DNA of 64,000 bases from Saccharothrix violaceirubra. Its GTDB lineage: Bacteria; Actinomycetota; Actinomycetes; Mycobacteriales; Pseudonocardiaceae. The first letter of the stretch is position 1. Each line of letters begins with the position of its first letter. The stretch covers positions 6,510,001 to 6,574,000 of the forward strand of contig NZ_JACHJS010000001.1 in NCBI RefSeq assembly GCF_014203755.1, written 5' to 3'. Positions 11,643-20,439 of the stretch are shown here, piece by piece. Made by a program: the position numbers and the translations under genes. The notes below the pieces were generated by a model that ran no database searches, was not told the DNA's origin, and saw only the letters and a list, made by a program, of their open reading frames with translations.

Positions 11643-13462
11643 CCGTCGCCGAGGAGTCCTGGCGCGGGGTCGCCGCCGAGGACGTCGAGGACCTGGAACA
11701 CGCCGTCGACGTGAAGCTGCGCGCCCGGTCGCGGCGCCTGCTCGGGTCGCTGCTGCGCCCGCACCTGCGGGTGTCGCTGCTGGCACTGCTGATCGTGGTC
11801 GCGGAGAACCTGGCCAACCTGGCGGGTCCGCTGCTGATCGCGGCGGCCATCGACCGGGGCGTGCCCGCGGCCGTGTCCGGCGATCCGGGCGTGCTCGCGT
11901 GGTGCGTCGGCGGGTACGTGGCCGTCGGCCTGTTCGCCACGCTGATGCGCTGGACGTTCGTCCGGCTCTCCGGCCGGATCGGCCAGGACCTGCTGCTCGA
12001 CCTGCGGGAACGGGTCTTCCGGCACGCGCAGCGGCTGTCCGTGTCGTTCCACGGCAGGTACACGTCCGGCAAGGTCATCTCCCGGATGACCAGCGACGTC
12101 GACTCGTTGCAGGACCTGCTGGAGGAGGGGCTCGACGGGTTCTTCACGTCGATGCTCTCGCTGATCGGCATCTCGATCGTGCTGGTGGTGCTGGACGTGC
12201 GGCTCGCCCTGGTCGTGCTGGCCGGTTTCGTGCCGCTGATCCTGCTGATCCGCTGGTTCCGGCGGCGGTCGGCGACCGCCTACCGGGGCACGCGCGGCGC
12301 GATCGCCAAGGTGATCGTGCAGTTCGTCGAGACCATGAACGGCATCCGCGCGGTGCAGGCGTTCCGCCGCGAGTCCCGCAACGAGCGCATCCTGGCCGCG
12401 CTCAACGGCCGGTTCCGGGACGCGAACACCGAGGCGTTGAGCGTGATGGCCGCGTTCACGTCCTCGGTACGGGCCATCGGCAACGTGTCGGCCGTGGTGA
12501 TCCTGGCCTGGGGCGGGTACCTGGTCGCGCACGGCGAACTCGAACTCGGCGTGCTGGCCGCGTTCCTGCTGTACGTGCGGCGGTTCTACGACCCGTTCGA
12601 CCAGGTGGCCATGTTCGCCAACGCCTACGCGTCGGCCACGGCGGCGTTGGAGAAGATCTCCGGTCTGCTGGAGGAACGGCCGGACGTGCCCGAGCCCACC
12701 GACCCGACCGCGTTGCCGGAGGTGCGCGGCCAGGTGCACTTCGACCGCGTCGGGTTCCGGTACTCGGCCGACACGCCCGTGGTGCTGCCGACGTTCGACC
12801 TGCACGTGCCCGCCGGGCAGACGGTCGCGATCGTGGGCGCGACGGGTGCGGGCAAGTCGACGTTGGCCAAGCTGGTGGCGCGGTTCTACGACCCGACCGA
12901 GGGCGCGGTCCGGCTCGACGGCGTGGACCTGCGGTCGGTGGCCGACCAGGACCTGCGGCGTGCGGTGGTCATGGTGACGCAGGAGAACTTCCTGTTCGAC
13001 GGCACGATCGCGGACAACATCGCGCTCGGGCGGCCGGCCGCGACCCGGGCCGAGATCGAGGCGGCGGCGACGGCCGTCGGCGCGCACGGGTTCGTGTCGG
13101 CCATGCCGGACGGCTATGACACCGACGTGAACAAGCGCGGCGGGCGGCTCTCCGCGGGTCAGCGGCAGTTGGTCGCGTTCGCGCGGGCACTGCTGGCCGA
13201 CCCGGCGGTGCTGGTGCTCGACGAGGCCACGTCCAGCATGGACGTGCCGACCGAGCGGCTGGTGCAGCGGGCGTTGGAACGCGTGCTCAGCGACCGGACG
13301 GCGATCATCATCGCGCACCGGCTGTCGACCGTGCTGGTCGCCGACCGGGTGCTCGTGGTCGACGACGGCCGGGTCGTCGAGGACGGCACGCCCGAGGAGC
13401 TGATCGGCGACGCCGGGCGGTTCGCCGCGCTGCACGCGGCGTGGCGGGACTCGCTGGTCTAG
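11639..13462 (+). CDS. ABC exporter half-transporter B (catalytic subunit)
   Basis: This 607-residue half-transporter starts at a GTG overlapping the stop of subunit A. Six helices (~residues 40-330) precede an ATPase with Walker A GATGAGKST, Walker B LVLDEATSSMD with the catalytic Glu, and switch region IIIAHRLSTV. The signature is LSAGQ rather than LSGGQ. Together with the Asp in subunit A this defines one consensus and one degenerate ATP site, as in asymmetric heterodimeric exporters. It ends 12 bases from the convergent gene at 13475. Confidence 0.92.
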   Translation: MTVAEESWRGVAAEDVEDLEHAVDVKLRARSRRLLGSLLRPHLRVSLLALLIVVAENLANLAGPLLIAAAIDRGVPAAVSGDPGVLAWCVGGYVAVGLFATLMRWTFVRLSGRIGQDLLLDLRERVFRHAQRLSVSFHGRYTSGKVISRMTSDVDSLQDLLEEGLDGFFTSMLSLIGISIVLVVLDVRLALVVLAGFVPLILLIRWFRRRSATAYRGTRGAIAKVIVQFVETMNGIRAVQAFRRESRNERILAALNGRFRDANTEALSVMAAFTSSVRAIGNVSAVVILAWGGYLVAHGELELGVLAAFLLYVRRFYDPFDQVAMFANAYASATAALEKISGLLEERPDVPEPTDPTALPEVRGQVHFDRVGFRYSADTPVVLPTFDLHVPAGQTVAIVGATGAGKSTLAKLVARFYDPTEGAVRLDGVDLRSVADQDLRRAVVMVTQENFLFDGTIADNIALGRPAATRAEIEAAATAVGAHGFVSAMPDGYDTDVNKRGGRLSAGQRQLVAFARALLADPAVLVLDEATSSMDVPTERLVQRALERVLSDRTAIIIAHRLSTVLVADRVLVVDDGRVVEDGTPEELIGDAGRFAALHAAWRDSLV

Positions 13463-13474
13463 GGAGCCGCTGGT

Positions 13475-14098
13475 CTAAGGCGCCGCGTCGAGCAGGGTCA
13501 GGATCAGGGCGAACCAGGCCACGAGCACACCGGCGGTGACGCCGTAGGCGACCCACCGCCACACCGGGACCCGGCGGGCCAGCCACACCGACGGCGCGAT
13601 GCCGCCGACGACGAGCACGTTCGCCAGCAGGGCGAGCCAGCGGCTGGTCTCGCCGAGGCCCTCGGAGAGCGTGACGACCATGATCGCCATGACGGCGCCG
13701 GAGAACACGCTCACGGTCAGACCCGTCGCCCACGGGGTCGGCTCCGCAGGGCCGACCTCGGGGGTGCCTGCCTCGGCGGGCTCGTCCACCGGCTCCGGGG
13801 CGTCCTCGGGTTCGACGAGCACGAGGACGCCGCTGACCGGGTCGGTGAACTCGACCGGCGTGCGCATGTCGGCGGCCAGCCGGGTGGCGAGCTGGCGGCC
13901 CCGGGTGACCAGCAGGTCGCCCGCGCCGTCGGCCGAGGGCGAGTCGGCACGGGCCACCGCGTCGGCGACCTTGGCCCACTCGTGCAGGGCGTCGGCGAGA
14001 CCCGCGCCGAGCGGGAGGTTGTGGGGGTCGACCGCTCGCTCGTCGCCGCCGTCACGACCGGCGACCACGGCCCGGCCGTCCTGGACCCGCAGTTCCAC
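13475..14098 (-). CDS. membrane protein, Rv0882/DUF2537-like with N-terminal extension
   Basis: The 207-residue protein starts at GTG 14098, with GGAGG about 7 bases before it. Residues 1-95 form a soluble part beginning VELRVQDGRAVVAGRDGGDE. An acidic Pro/Glu linker (residues ~97-120) is followed by about four membrane helices. Neighbourhood beside the RNA methyltransferase, and general form, suggest the Rv0882-type membrane family (DUF2537), though it is longer than the mycobacterial protein. Function is not established. The family call rests mainly on synteny. Confidence 0.6.
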   Translation of the reverse strand: MELRVQDGRAVVAGRDGGDERAVDPHNLPLGAGLADALHEWAKVADAVARADSPSADGAGDLLVTRGRQLATRLAADMRTPVEFTDPVSGVLVLVEPEDAPEPVDEPAEAGTPEVGPAEPTPWATGLTVSVFSGAVMAIMVVTLSEGLGETSRWLALLANVLVVGGIAPSVWLARRVPVWRWVAYGVTAGVLVAWFALILTLLDAAP

Positions 14099-14136
14099 GA
14101 ACGCCCTCCTCTTCGTCGACGCAGAAAGTAGCGTGT

Positions 14137-14916
14137 TCAGACGATCGCGTAGAAGGCGACGGCACCGGCCGTCGCCACGTTCAGCGAGTCGACGCCCTCG
14201 GCCATCGGGATCTTCACGGCCACGTCGGCCGCCGCGATCGCCGCGTCGCTGAGCCCCGGGCCCTCCGCGCCGAGCAGCACGGCCACCCGCCGGCCGCGCA
14301 ACCCGGCGTCGGCCAGCGCGACGGCGTCCGCGCGCGGCGTGAGCGCGACCGTGGTGAAACCCTTGTCCCGCAACAGGTCCAGACCGCCGGGCCAGTGGTC
14401 GACGTGGGCGAACGGCACGCGCAGCACGTGCCCCATCGAGACCCGGACGCTGCGCCGGTAGAGCGGATCGCTGCACCCCGGTGCCAGCAGCACGCCGTCC
14501 ACGCCGAGCGCGGCGGCGTTGCGGAACAACGAACCCAGGTTCTCGTGGTCGCCAACGCCCTCCAGCACGGCGAGCGTCCGCGACGATTCGGCCAGGGCTT
14601 CGGGGTCCAGGCGCGGCGCGCGGTCGGCGGCGGCCAGCACGCCCCGGTTGAGGTGGAAGCCGACGACCTCGGCCATGACGTCGGCGGACGTCACGTAGGC
14701 GGGCGCGGGCAGGTCCGGGCCGAGCGCCTCGATCCGGCGGCGCACGCCCAGGAACGCGCGCACCGGGTACGGGCTGCGCAGCAGGCGTTCGACGACGACC
14801 ACGCCCTCGGCGATCACCAGGCCCCGCCCGCCGGGCCGGTCCGGGCGTCGGTCGGCCGTCGACAGGTCGCGGAAGTCGTCGAGCCGCGGGTCGGCCGGGT
14901 CGTCGATCTCGATCAC
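14137..14916 (-). CDS. TrmH/SpoU-family RNA 2'-O-methyltransferase
   Basis: A 259-residue SPOUT methyltransferase with the three family motifs: NLGSLFRNAAALGVDGVLL (motif 1, target Arg), VAVLLGAEGPGLS (motif 2) and PMAEGVDSLNVATAGAVAFY (motif 3, which builds the SAM-binding trefoil knot). An N-terminal substrate-binding domain covers residues ~1-95. GTG 14916 is preferred over the longer frame from 14997 because the extra 27 residues do not look like family sequence. It is the counterpart of Rv0881. The exact rRNA or tRNA target is unknown. Confidence 0.88.
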   Translation of the reverse strand: MIEIDDPADPRLDDFRDLSTADRRPDRPGGRGLVIAEGVVVVERLLRSPYPVRAFLGVRRRIEALGPDLPAPAYVTSADVMAEVVGFHLNRGVLAAADRAPRLDPEALAESSRTLAVLEGVGDHENLGSLFRNAAALGVDGVLLAPGCSDPLYRRSVRVSMGHVLRVPFAHVDHWPGGLDLLRDKGFTTVALTPRADAVALADAGLRGRRVAVLLGAEGPGLSDAAIAAADVAVKIPMAEGVDSLNVATAGAVAFYAIV

Positions 14917-15126
14917 CCGCGCAGTGTGCCACCCGACAGGCCGGCGTCGACCCCGCTCGTAGCCCAGAGGGCCGATCGACACGGCTCCGACCAGCACATT
15001 CTTGCTGATTGTTACCGTGAAGTGACAGAGAGCACCGATTTGGGCGCTGGTGTGCGCCAGGTCGCCATGTCACCGTGAGCCTCCGCGATGCCCGCCGTAG
15101 CAGCCCGAATCGGAAGGGGAGGCGGC

Positions 15127-16623
15127 ATGGGTAGGGGAGTGTCCGTTCGGACGTTCACCAGGGAAGACCGCCGGCGCCACCGGGAACGGGTACAGCGATG
15201 TCTGGACGCCCTCGGCACCATGCTGGCCGAGGACACCTTCTCGTTCCCCCGACAGCAGATGGGACTGGAGATCGAGCTGAACCTGGTCGACGGCGCGTGC
15301 CGTCCGGCCATGGCCAACGCCGAGGTGCTGGAGAAGATCGGCGACCCGTCGTTCACGCTCGAACTCGGACAGCACAACCTTGAGGTCAACGTCCCGCCAC
15401 GCGAACTGGCGGGCGACGAGACGCTCGGACTGGAACGGGAACTGCGCACGCTGTTGGCCTCGGCCGACGACAAGGCGCACGACGCGGGCACGTCGATCGT
15501 GATGATCGGCGTCCTGCCCACGTTGCGGCAGGAGCACTTCCACCGCCGCTGGCTGTCGGACCAGCCGCGTTACGCGCTGCTCAACGACCAGATCTTCGCC
15601 GCGCGCGGCGAGTGCGCGGAACTGGTCATGGAGGGCTCGCCGCTGCCCGGTTCGGCGGCCGAGAGACTCGACACGTACGCCGAGTCGATCGTGGCCGAGG
15701 CCGCGTGCACCTCGGTGCAGCTGCACCTCCAGGTGGCGCCGGGCGACTTCGCGGCGCACTGGAACGTGGCGCAGGCGTTGGCCGGCGTGCAGGTGGCGAT
15801 CGCGGCGAACTCGCCGTTCCTGCTCGGCCGGGCGCTGTGGCACGAAACACGCATCCCGCTGTTCCTCCAGGCCACCGACACCCGGCCGGCGGAGCTGCGC
15901 AACCAGGGCGTCCGGCCGCGGGTGTGGTTCGGGGAGCGGTGGATCACGTCGATCTTCGACCTGTTCGAGGAGAACGTGCGCTACTTCCCGGCGCTGCTGC
16001 CCGAGACCGGCGACGAGGACCCGTTGGACGTGCTCGGCGCGGGCGGCACGCCGACGTTGAGCGAACTGCGCCTGCACAACGGGACGGTGTGGCGGTGGAA
16101 CCGGCCGGTGTACGACGTCGTGGACGGCGTGCCGCACCTGCGCGTGGAGAACCGGGTGCTGCCCGCCGGGCCGACCGTGCTGGACATGATGGCCAACGCG
16201 GCGTTCTTCTACGGCGCACAGCGGGCGTTGGCGACGCTCGACCGGCCGTTGTGGACGCAGATGTCCTTCCAGGCCGCCGAGGAGAACCTCTATGCGGGTT
16301 CACGCCACGGCATGGGCGCGCAGCTGTACTGGCCGGGCATCGGCTGGATCCCGCCGGACGAACTCGTGCTGCGACGGCTGCTCCCGTTGGCGCACGAGGG
16401 ACTCCGGGCGTGCGGGGTGTCGGACTCGGCGCGTGAGCGCTACCTCGGCGTGATCGAGGCGCGGTGCCTGACCAGGCGCACCGGGTCGCAGTGGCAGCGG
16501 GAGACCGTGACGCTGCTGGAAGAGCGCGGCGCGACGCGGGAGCAGGCCCTGTCCGGGATGCTCGCGCGCTACGTCGAACTGATGCACCACGGCGAACCCG
16601 TGCACACCTGGCCGGTGGGCTAG
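15127..16623 (+). CDS. glutamate-cysteine ligase family (GCS2) carboxylate-amine ligase
   Basis: This 498-residue protein has the N-terminal MGLEIELNLVDG that binds metal and glutamate in GCS2 ligases. Later segments ELGQHNLEVNVPP, SVQLHLQVAPGDF and LRVENRVLPAGPT are also characteristic. Enzymes of this group join an amino-acid γ-carboxylate to an amine. The subgroup is not EgtA or E. coli YbdK by eye, so the substrate is open. ATG 15127 is chosen because GGGGAGGCGGC precedes it closely. A 156-bp palindrome starts right after the stop. Confidence 0.8.
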   Translation: MGRGVSVRTFTREDRRRHRERVQRCLDALGTMLAEDTFSFPRQQMGLEIELNLVDGACRPAMANAEVLEKIGDPSFTLELGQHNLEVNVPPRELAGDETLGLERELRTLLASADDKAHDAGTSIVMIGVLPTLRQEHFHRRWLSDQPRYALLNDQIFAARGECAELVMEGSPLPGSAAERLDTYAESIVAEAACTSVQLHLQVAPGDFAAHWNVAQALAGVQVAIAANSPFLLGRALWHETRIPLFLQATDTRPAELRNQGVRPRVWFGERWITSIFDLFEENVRYFPALLPETGDEDPLDVLGAGGTPTLSELRLHNGTVWRWNRPVYDVVDGVPHLRVENRVLPAGPTVLDMMANAAFFYGAQRALATLDRPLWTQMSFQAAEENLYAGSRHGMGAQLYWPGIGWIPPDELVLRRLLPLAHEGLRACGVSDSARERYLGVIEARCLTRRTGSQWQRETVTLLEERGATREQALSGMLARYVELMHHGEPVHTWPVG

Positions 16624-16624
16624 G

Positions 16625-16780
16625 CCGTGTTCCGGGTGTGGCGTGTGGGAGTCGTGATCGGTTCGTTCTCCGGGGGTGCGGGCGGGGCGGCCCGATACCG
16701 CTGTCGTATCGGGGCGTTCCGCCCGTGCCTTCGGTGGGCGCACCGGCGCGGCTGGCGCGTACCCCACACCCGGAACACGG
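16625..16780. repeat. 156-bp imperfect palindrome (hairpin or MITE-like element)
   Basis: The ends are perfect 17-base inverted repeats (CCGTGTTCCGGGTGTGG at 16625 and its complement ending 16780). The centre is a second perfect 8-base repeat, CCCGATAC and GTATCGGG, around a 7-base loop. Flanking bases of the centre (CGGGCGG..CG) also pair. The element fills the gap between two convergent genes. It could act as a bidirectional terminator, or be a miniature inverted-repeat element. No target-site duplication is evident. Confidence 0.65.
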
Positions 16781-16781
16781 A

Positions 16782-17192
16782 CTAACGGCGCCGGCCCGCC
16801 TTCAGCGGTGCGACGTCCGCCCCGTCGTGGGAGCTGCGGCATTCCTCGGGTGTCACGGCTTCCACGGCGAGGGTGAGCATGCCCTTGACGCCGGTGTAGA
16901 TCGACTCGCCGGCCGAGGCGATCGACGTGTGCACGCGGTGCGAGTCGGAGAAGTCGCGCTCGTCCTTGGCGCGTTTCTTCCCGGCTTCCTCGGGCTTGGT
17001 GGCGCTGCGGAGGTTGACCTCCAGCCACGCGGCGACCTCGGTCGGCGTGGTCAGCACTTCCTCGGGCGTCCGTTCGAGGCGTTCCTGCCGGGGCGAGGCG
17101 TGGTCGAGGGACGTGTGCTCCACGTAGGCGTGCCAGTGGGTGTTGCGCAGCGACCACGTCTGCTCGACGGGCCACTCCTCCTCGTTGCCCAT
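16782..17192 (-). CDS. hypothetical 136-aa protein
   Basis: A soluble, Glu/Arg-rich protein beginning MGNEEEWPVEQTWSLRNTHW, with helical content and no membrane segment. A basic stretch KPEEAGKKRAKDERDFSD lies near residue 66 and one Cys (EECRSSHD) near the C-terminus. It is divergent from the superoxide dismutase gene 126 bases away and ends next to the large palindrome. No family was recognised. Confidence 0.55.
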   Translation of the reverse strand: MGNEEEWPVEQTWSLRNTHWHAYVEHTSLDHASPRQERLERTPEEVLTTPTEVAAWLEVNLRSATKPEEAGKKRAKDERDFSDSHRVHTSIASAGESIYTGVKGMLTLAVEAVTPEECRSSHDGADVAPLKAGRRR

Positions 17193-17318
17193 GGGCCCAT
17201 CTTGCCAGGGTGATTATTCCCGGGTTTGTCCCGCTCCCCTGTGATCAGTGCCCCGGTGTCGTCCCGCGCTCGTTGCCACTAGGTTGCAACTAACAAATCT
17301 TTGCGACGAGGGGATGTC

Positions 17319-17948
17319 ATGGGCCAGTACGTGCTGCCGGACCTCGACTACGACTACGGCGACCTCGAACCGGCGATCATCGGCGAGATCAACGAGCTGC
17401 ACCACGGCAAGCACCACGCGGCGTACGTCAAGGGTGCGAACGACACGCTCGAGCAGATCGCCGAGGCGCGTGACAAGGACGCGTACGGGTCGATCGTCGG
17501 CCTGGAGACCACACTGGCGTTCCACCTGGCGGGACACGCCCTGCACCAGGTGTGGTGGAAGAACCTCAGCCCGAACGGCGGCGACAAGCCGGTCGGCGAG
17601 CTGGCGGCGGCCGTGGACGAGCACTTCGGCTCGTTCGACAAGCTGCGCGCGCAGCTCACGGCGGCGTCGGGCACGATCCAGGGCTCGGGCTGGGGCGTGC
17701 TGGCGTGGGAGCCGGTCGGGCAGCGGCTGATCACCCAGCAGCTCAAGGACCACCACTCCAACCTGTCGATCGCCACCACGCCGCTGCTGGTGTTCGACAT
17801 CTGGGAGCACGCGTACTACCTGCAGTACCGCAACCTGAAGGCGGACTACATCGGTGCGTTGTGGAACGTCGTGGACTGGAACGACGTGAGCGCGCGCTTC
17901 GAGGCGGCGCGGGCCGGCAAGAACGGTCTGCAGCTCCCGCAGCAGTGA
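17319..17948 (+). CDS. superoxide dismutase (Fe/Mn/Zn family)
   Basis: This 209-residue cytoplasmic enzyme disproportionates superoxide. The four metal ligands are present: first His of [11 protein letters not shown], His in [10 protein letters not shown], and Asp and His in [31 protein letters not shown] is very like Streptomyces SodF/SodA. Residues alone do not decide between Fe, Zn and Mn. ATG 17319 follows GAGGGG. A shorter, alternative start upstream (17301) adds only MRRGDV. Confidence 0.95.
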   Translation: MGQYVLPDLDYDYGDLEPAIIGEINELHHGKHHAAYVKGANDTLEQIAEARDKDAYGSIVGLETTLAFHLAGHALHQVWWKNLSPNGGDKPVGELAAAVDEHFGSFDKLRAQLTAASGTIQGSGWGVLAWEPVGQRLITQQLKDHHSNLSIATTPLLVFDIWEHAYYLQYRNLKADYIGALWNVVDWNDVSARFEAARAGKNGLQLPQQ

Positions 17949-17998
17949 CCACGGGCTCGGTGGTGGGTGCTCCGACAAGCTCCGGCCACTGACGACGA

Positions 17999-18038
17999 GG
18001 CCCCGCTCCCCGGCGGTACGACCGGGGGCGGGGCCTTG
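17999..18038 (+). terminator. hairpin after superoxide dismutase
   Basis: Arms AGGCCCCGCTCCCCGG and CCGGGGGCGGGGCCTT pair with one mismatch around an 8-base loop, about 50 bases after the stop. It probably also limits transcription coming from the opposite strand. Confidence 0.75.
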
Positions 18039-18083
18039 TCTGTTCCCGAACTGACTGCCGCTCCCACCACGAAGCGACGAGAT

Positions 18084-18102
18084 TTAGGTTAGCCTAAGCT
18101 CT
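18084..18102. promoter_or_regulatory. IdeR/DmdR-like iron box
   Basis: The stretch TTAGGTTAGCCTAAGCT matches about 16 of 19 positions of the actinobacterial iron-regulator consensus TTAGGTTAGSCTAACCTWA. It overlaps the stop of the broken fetB gene, in a region where two genes converge, so it controls no intact gene in an obvious way. It may be a remnant of a lost iron-regulated promoter. Confidence 0.55.
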
Positions 18103-18663
18103 CCTGCTGGGGAAGACCTCCGGACGAGTCCACTCGCGACCAATTCGACCACGACGACGATCGCGACGCCCTCGACCACGAGCAGTGCCAAGAGCACCAC
18201 CAGCTGCAACACCCCTGCCTGCCACACCGGGGAACCGCCGAGCGGCATGCCGACAAATGCACCCGGAAGCGTGACGAGCCCGACCGTCCGGGTCTGGTCC
18301 GACGCGGGCACCAGGGTGATACCGGCCATCGGCACCAGGCCCGACAGCACCAGCACCACCAGGGTCGGCAGCGTGCCCGCGAGGATCGCGACGCCCACCC
18401 ACGCCCCGCGCCGGCCCGCCTTCGTGCGACCGGCCGAGGTCGCCGTCGCCACACCGGCCATGACCAGCAGGAACGCGGCCGTGAGTGGGAGCGACGCGAG
18501 CACGGCCGTGAGCACCGCCGACACGGCCGCGAGCTGGGCGGTCACCCGGACCGCGGCCCGGACCGGCACCCGTCAGACCACCCCACCGCACCACGACGGC
18601 GGCAGCGGCCACGAGCACCAGGCAGACGACGAGGACCCGGGTCCACTCAGTCGCGACGACCAC
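18084..18663 (-). pseudogene. fetB-like iron-export ABC permease, frameshifted and internally deleted
   Basis: From GTG 18663, which overlaps the end of the MFS gene, a first membrane helix (VLVVCLVLVAAAAVVV) is readable. The family sequence then continues only in the next frame from GTG 18569 (PVRAAVRVTAQLAAVSAVL), with a TGA just upstream in that frame. Further on, the signature TRTVGLVTLPGAFVG is present. However, the roughly 70 residues normally between the PxAGxxxG segment and this motif are missing, as PMAGI runs straight into TLVPASDQ. Two lesions suggest decay. No fetA ATPase is adjacent. Confidence 0.7.
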
Positions 18664-19936
18664 GGTTCAACGTAGCCCGCAACGTGACACCGCCGCGCCG
18701 GGCCAGCACGACCGCGCCGACCACGGCCGACAGGATCGCGACGACCCCGCCGACGACCAGGGGCGCACGGGGCGTGAAGTGCTCGGCGAGCCAGCCCATC
18801 ACCGGGCCGCCGAGCGGGTTTCCGCCCAGGAAGACGAGCATGTACAGGCCCATGACCCGGCCGCGCATGGCCGGCGCGACCGAGAGCTGCACGGTGGCGT
18901 TCGCGGTGGTCGTGAAGGTCATCATGGCGATGCCGACCGGGATCAGCACCGCGCCCGACAGCCACAGCGACGGCATCAGCCCGGCCGCGATCTCCAGCAC
19001 GCCGAACGCCAGGGAGCCCAGGAAGAGCAGGCGCAGCCGGGGCCGGCCGCGGGCGCTGCGCCGGGCGGCGAGCGTGGCGCCCGCCAGCGTGCCGACCGCG
19101 AGCAGGGTGGACAGCAGGCCGTACGCGTCCGCGTCGCCGCCGAACGTGTTGCGGGCGAGCACGGCGAGCGTGACGTAGAAGTTCAGGCCGAACGTGCTGA
19201 TGAAGAACACCAGGCAGAGCAGGATCACCAGGTCCGGGCGGCGGCGCACGTAGCGCAGGCCCTCGACGAGCTGGCCCTTCTCGCGCGGAACGGGTTCGCC
19301 GCGGTGGAGCTTCGCGGCGTCCATGCGGAGCAGGCCGACGATCACACCGACGAAGCTGAGCGCGTTGATCAGGAACACCCAGCCGGTGCCGACCGCGATG
19401 ATCATCACCCCGGCCACGGCCGGGCCGACCATGCGGGCGAGGTTGAACGTCATCGAGTTCAGCGCGACGGCGTTGGTGAGCTGGTCGCGGCCGACCAGCT
19501 CCACCACGAACGACTGCCGCACCGGCGTCTCCACGGCCGCGACCGCGCCGAGCACCAGGCACAGCAGGTAGACCTGCCAGAGCTGGACCAGGCCCGTGAC
19601 GTCGAGCAGGCCCAGGACCAGCGCGCACAGGCCGAGCCCGATCTCCAGGCCCACCAGCAGGCGGCGCTTGTCCATGCGGTCGGCGAGCACGCCCGCCCAC
19701 AGCGAGAGGAAGAGCGTGGGCGTGAACTGGAGGGCTGCGGCGATGCCGAGCGCGACCGGCGAGCCGTCGGAGAGTTCCAGGACCAGCCAGTCCTGCGCGA
19801 CGCGTTGCATCCACAGGCCGACGAGCGAGACGACCTGGCCGGACGCGTAGTAGCGGTAGTTGCGCACGCGCAGCGACCCGAACATGCCGGAACGCCGGGC
19901 CGTGTCGGCTTCTCCACCACCCGCGTACGCCGGCAC
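18647..19936 (-). CDS. MFS exporter (EntS-like)
   Basis: A 429-residue transporter with about 12 helices starts at GTG 19936, with MFGSLRVRNYRYYASGQVV near the N-terminus. The loop motif GVLADRMDKRRLLV lies after helix 2 and VGPAVAGVMI after helix 5. The gene begins four bases after the stop of a MarR regulator, so the two form an operon and the regulator probably controls it. The 3' end overlaps the decayed fetB. Substrate is unknown; multidrug or siderophore export is typical. Confidence 0.9.
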   Translation of the reverse strand: MPAYAGGGEADTARRSGMFGSLRVRNYRYYASGQVVSLVGLWMQRVAQDWLVLELSDGSPVALGIAAALQFTPTLFLSLWAGVLADRMDKRRLLVGLEIGLGLCALVLGLLDVTGLVQLWQVYLLCLVLGAVAAVETPVRQSFVVELVGRDQLTNAVALNSMTFNLARMVGPAVAGVMIIAVGTGWVFLINALSFVGVIVGLLRMDAAKLHRGEPVPREKGQLVEGLRYVRRRPDLVILLCLVFFISTFGLNFYVTLAVLARNTFGGDADAYGLLSTLLAVGTLAGATLAARRSARGRPRLRLLFLGSLAFGVLEIAAGLMPSLWLSGAVLIPVGIAMMTFTTTANATVQLSVAPAMRGRVMGLYMLVFLGGNPLGGPVMGWLAEHFTPRAPLVVGGVVAILSAVVGAVVLARRGGVTLRATLNRGRRD

Positions 19937-19940
19937 CCGC

Positions 19941-20372
19941 CTACTGCCCCGCCATCCGGTCGATGATCCCGGCGGCGCGTGACAGCACCGCCCGTTCCTC
20001 GGGTGTCAGCTCGGCGAGGCGCTTGTCCAACCACGCCTCGCGGGCCGACACCTCTTCCTTGATGTACGCGCGGCCGGTGTCCGTCGTCTCGACGATGGCC
20101 TGCCGGCCGTCGGTCGGGTGCGGACGTCGGGTCGCGAAGCCGAACTCCTCCAGAGCCGCGATCACCCGGGTCATCGACGGGGGCTGGACGCCTTCCTTGG
20201 CGGCGAGTTCGCCGGGCGTGAGCGGGCCGCACTTGTGCAGGGTGGACAGCGCCGAGACCTGGGTGAGCGAGATCGTCGAGTTGATCCGCTGGGCACGGAG
20301 CCTTCGCGTGAGCCGGACGACCGCGAGCCGCAGCAGGCTCGCCAGTCCGGGTTCCGGGTCGCTCTCGGGCAT
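19941..20372 (-). CDS. MarR-family transcriptional regulator (Rv0880-like)
   Basis: The 143-residue winged-helix repressor begins MPESDPEPGLASLLRLAV. The DNA-recognition region is LTPGELAAKEGVQPPSMTRV and the wing TRRPHPTDGRQAIVE. ATG 20372 is chosen because longer frames read through the intergenic region. The ATG is preceded by TATGCTAACC without a ribosome binding site, pointing to a leaderless mRNA. It is divergent from DUF2530, as Rv0880 is from Rv0879c, and lies upstream of the MFS exporter it likely regulates. Confidence 0.9.
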   Translation of the reverse strand: MPESDPEPGLASLLRLAVVRLTRRLRAQRINSTISLTQVSALSTLHKCGPLTPGELAAKEGVQPPSMTRVIAALEEFGFATRRPHPTDGRQAIVETTDTGRAYIKEEVSAREAWLDKRLAELTPEERAVLSRAAGIIDRMAGQ

Positions 20373-20384
20373 ATGGTTAGCATA
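20372..20384. promoter_or_regulatory. palindrome at the marR start, possible autoregulatory site
   Basis: TATG and CATA arms flank GTTAG and abut the regulator ATG. The same bases give a reverse-strand -10-like TATGCT six bases from the start codon. A MarR dimer binding here would repress its own leaderless promoter. The arms are short, so this is only suggestive. Confidence 0.3.
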
Positions 20385-20439
20385 CCTCACGAATTGTCGC
20401 CGCGGATCGGCGGCTTCGCGCGGGAGGTAGCCTGCGAGC

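Noticed and set aside
17319..17948. Superoxide dismutase missing a His in the LEPH-type motif (here LEPAI)
   Set aside because: That His is not a metal ligand; all four ligands (two His motifs, Asp and His in DIWEHAYY) are present.
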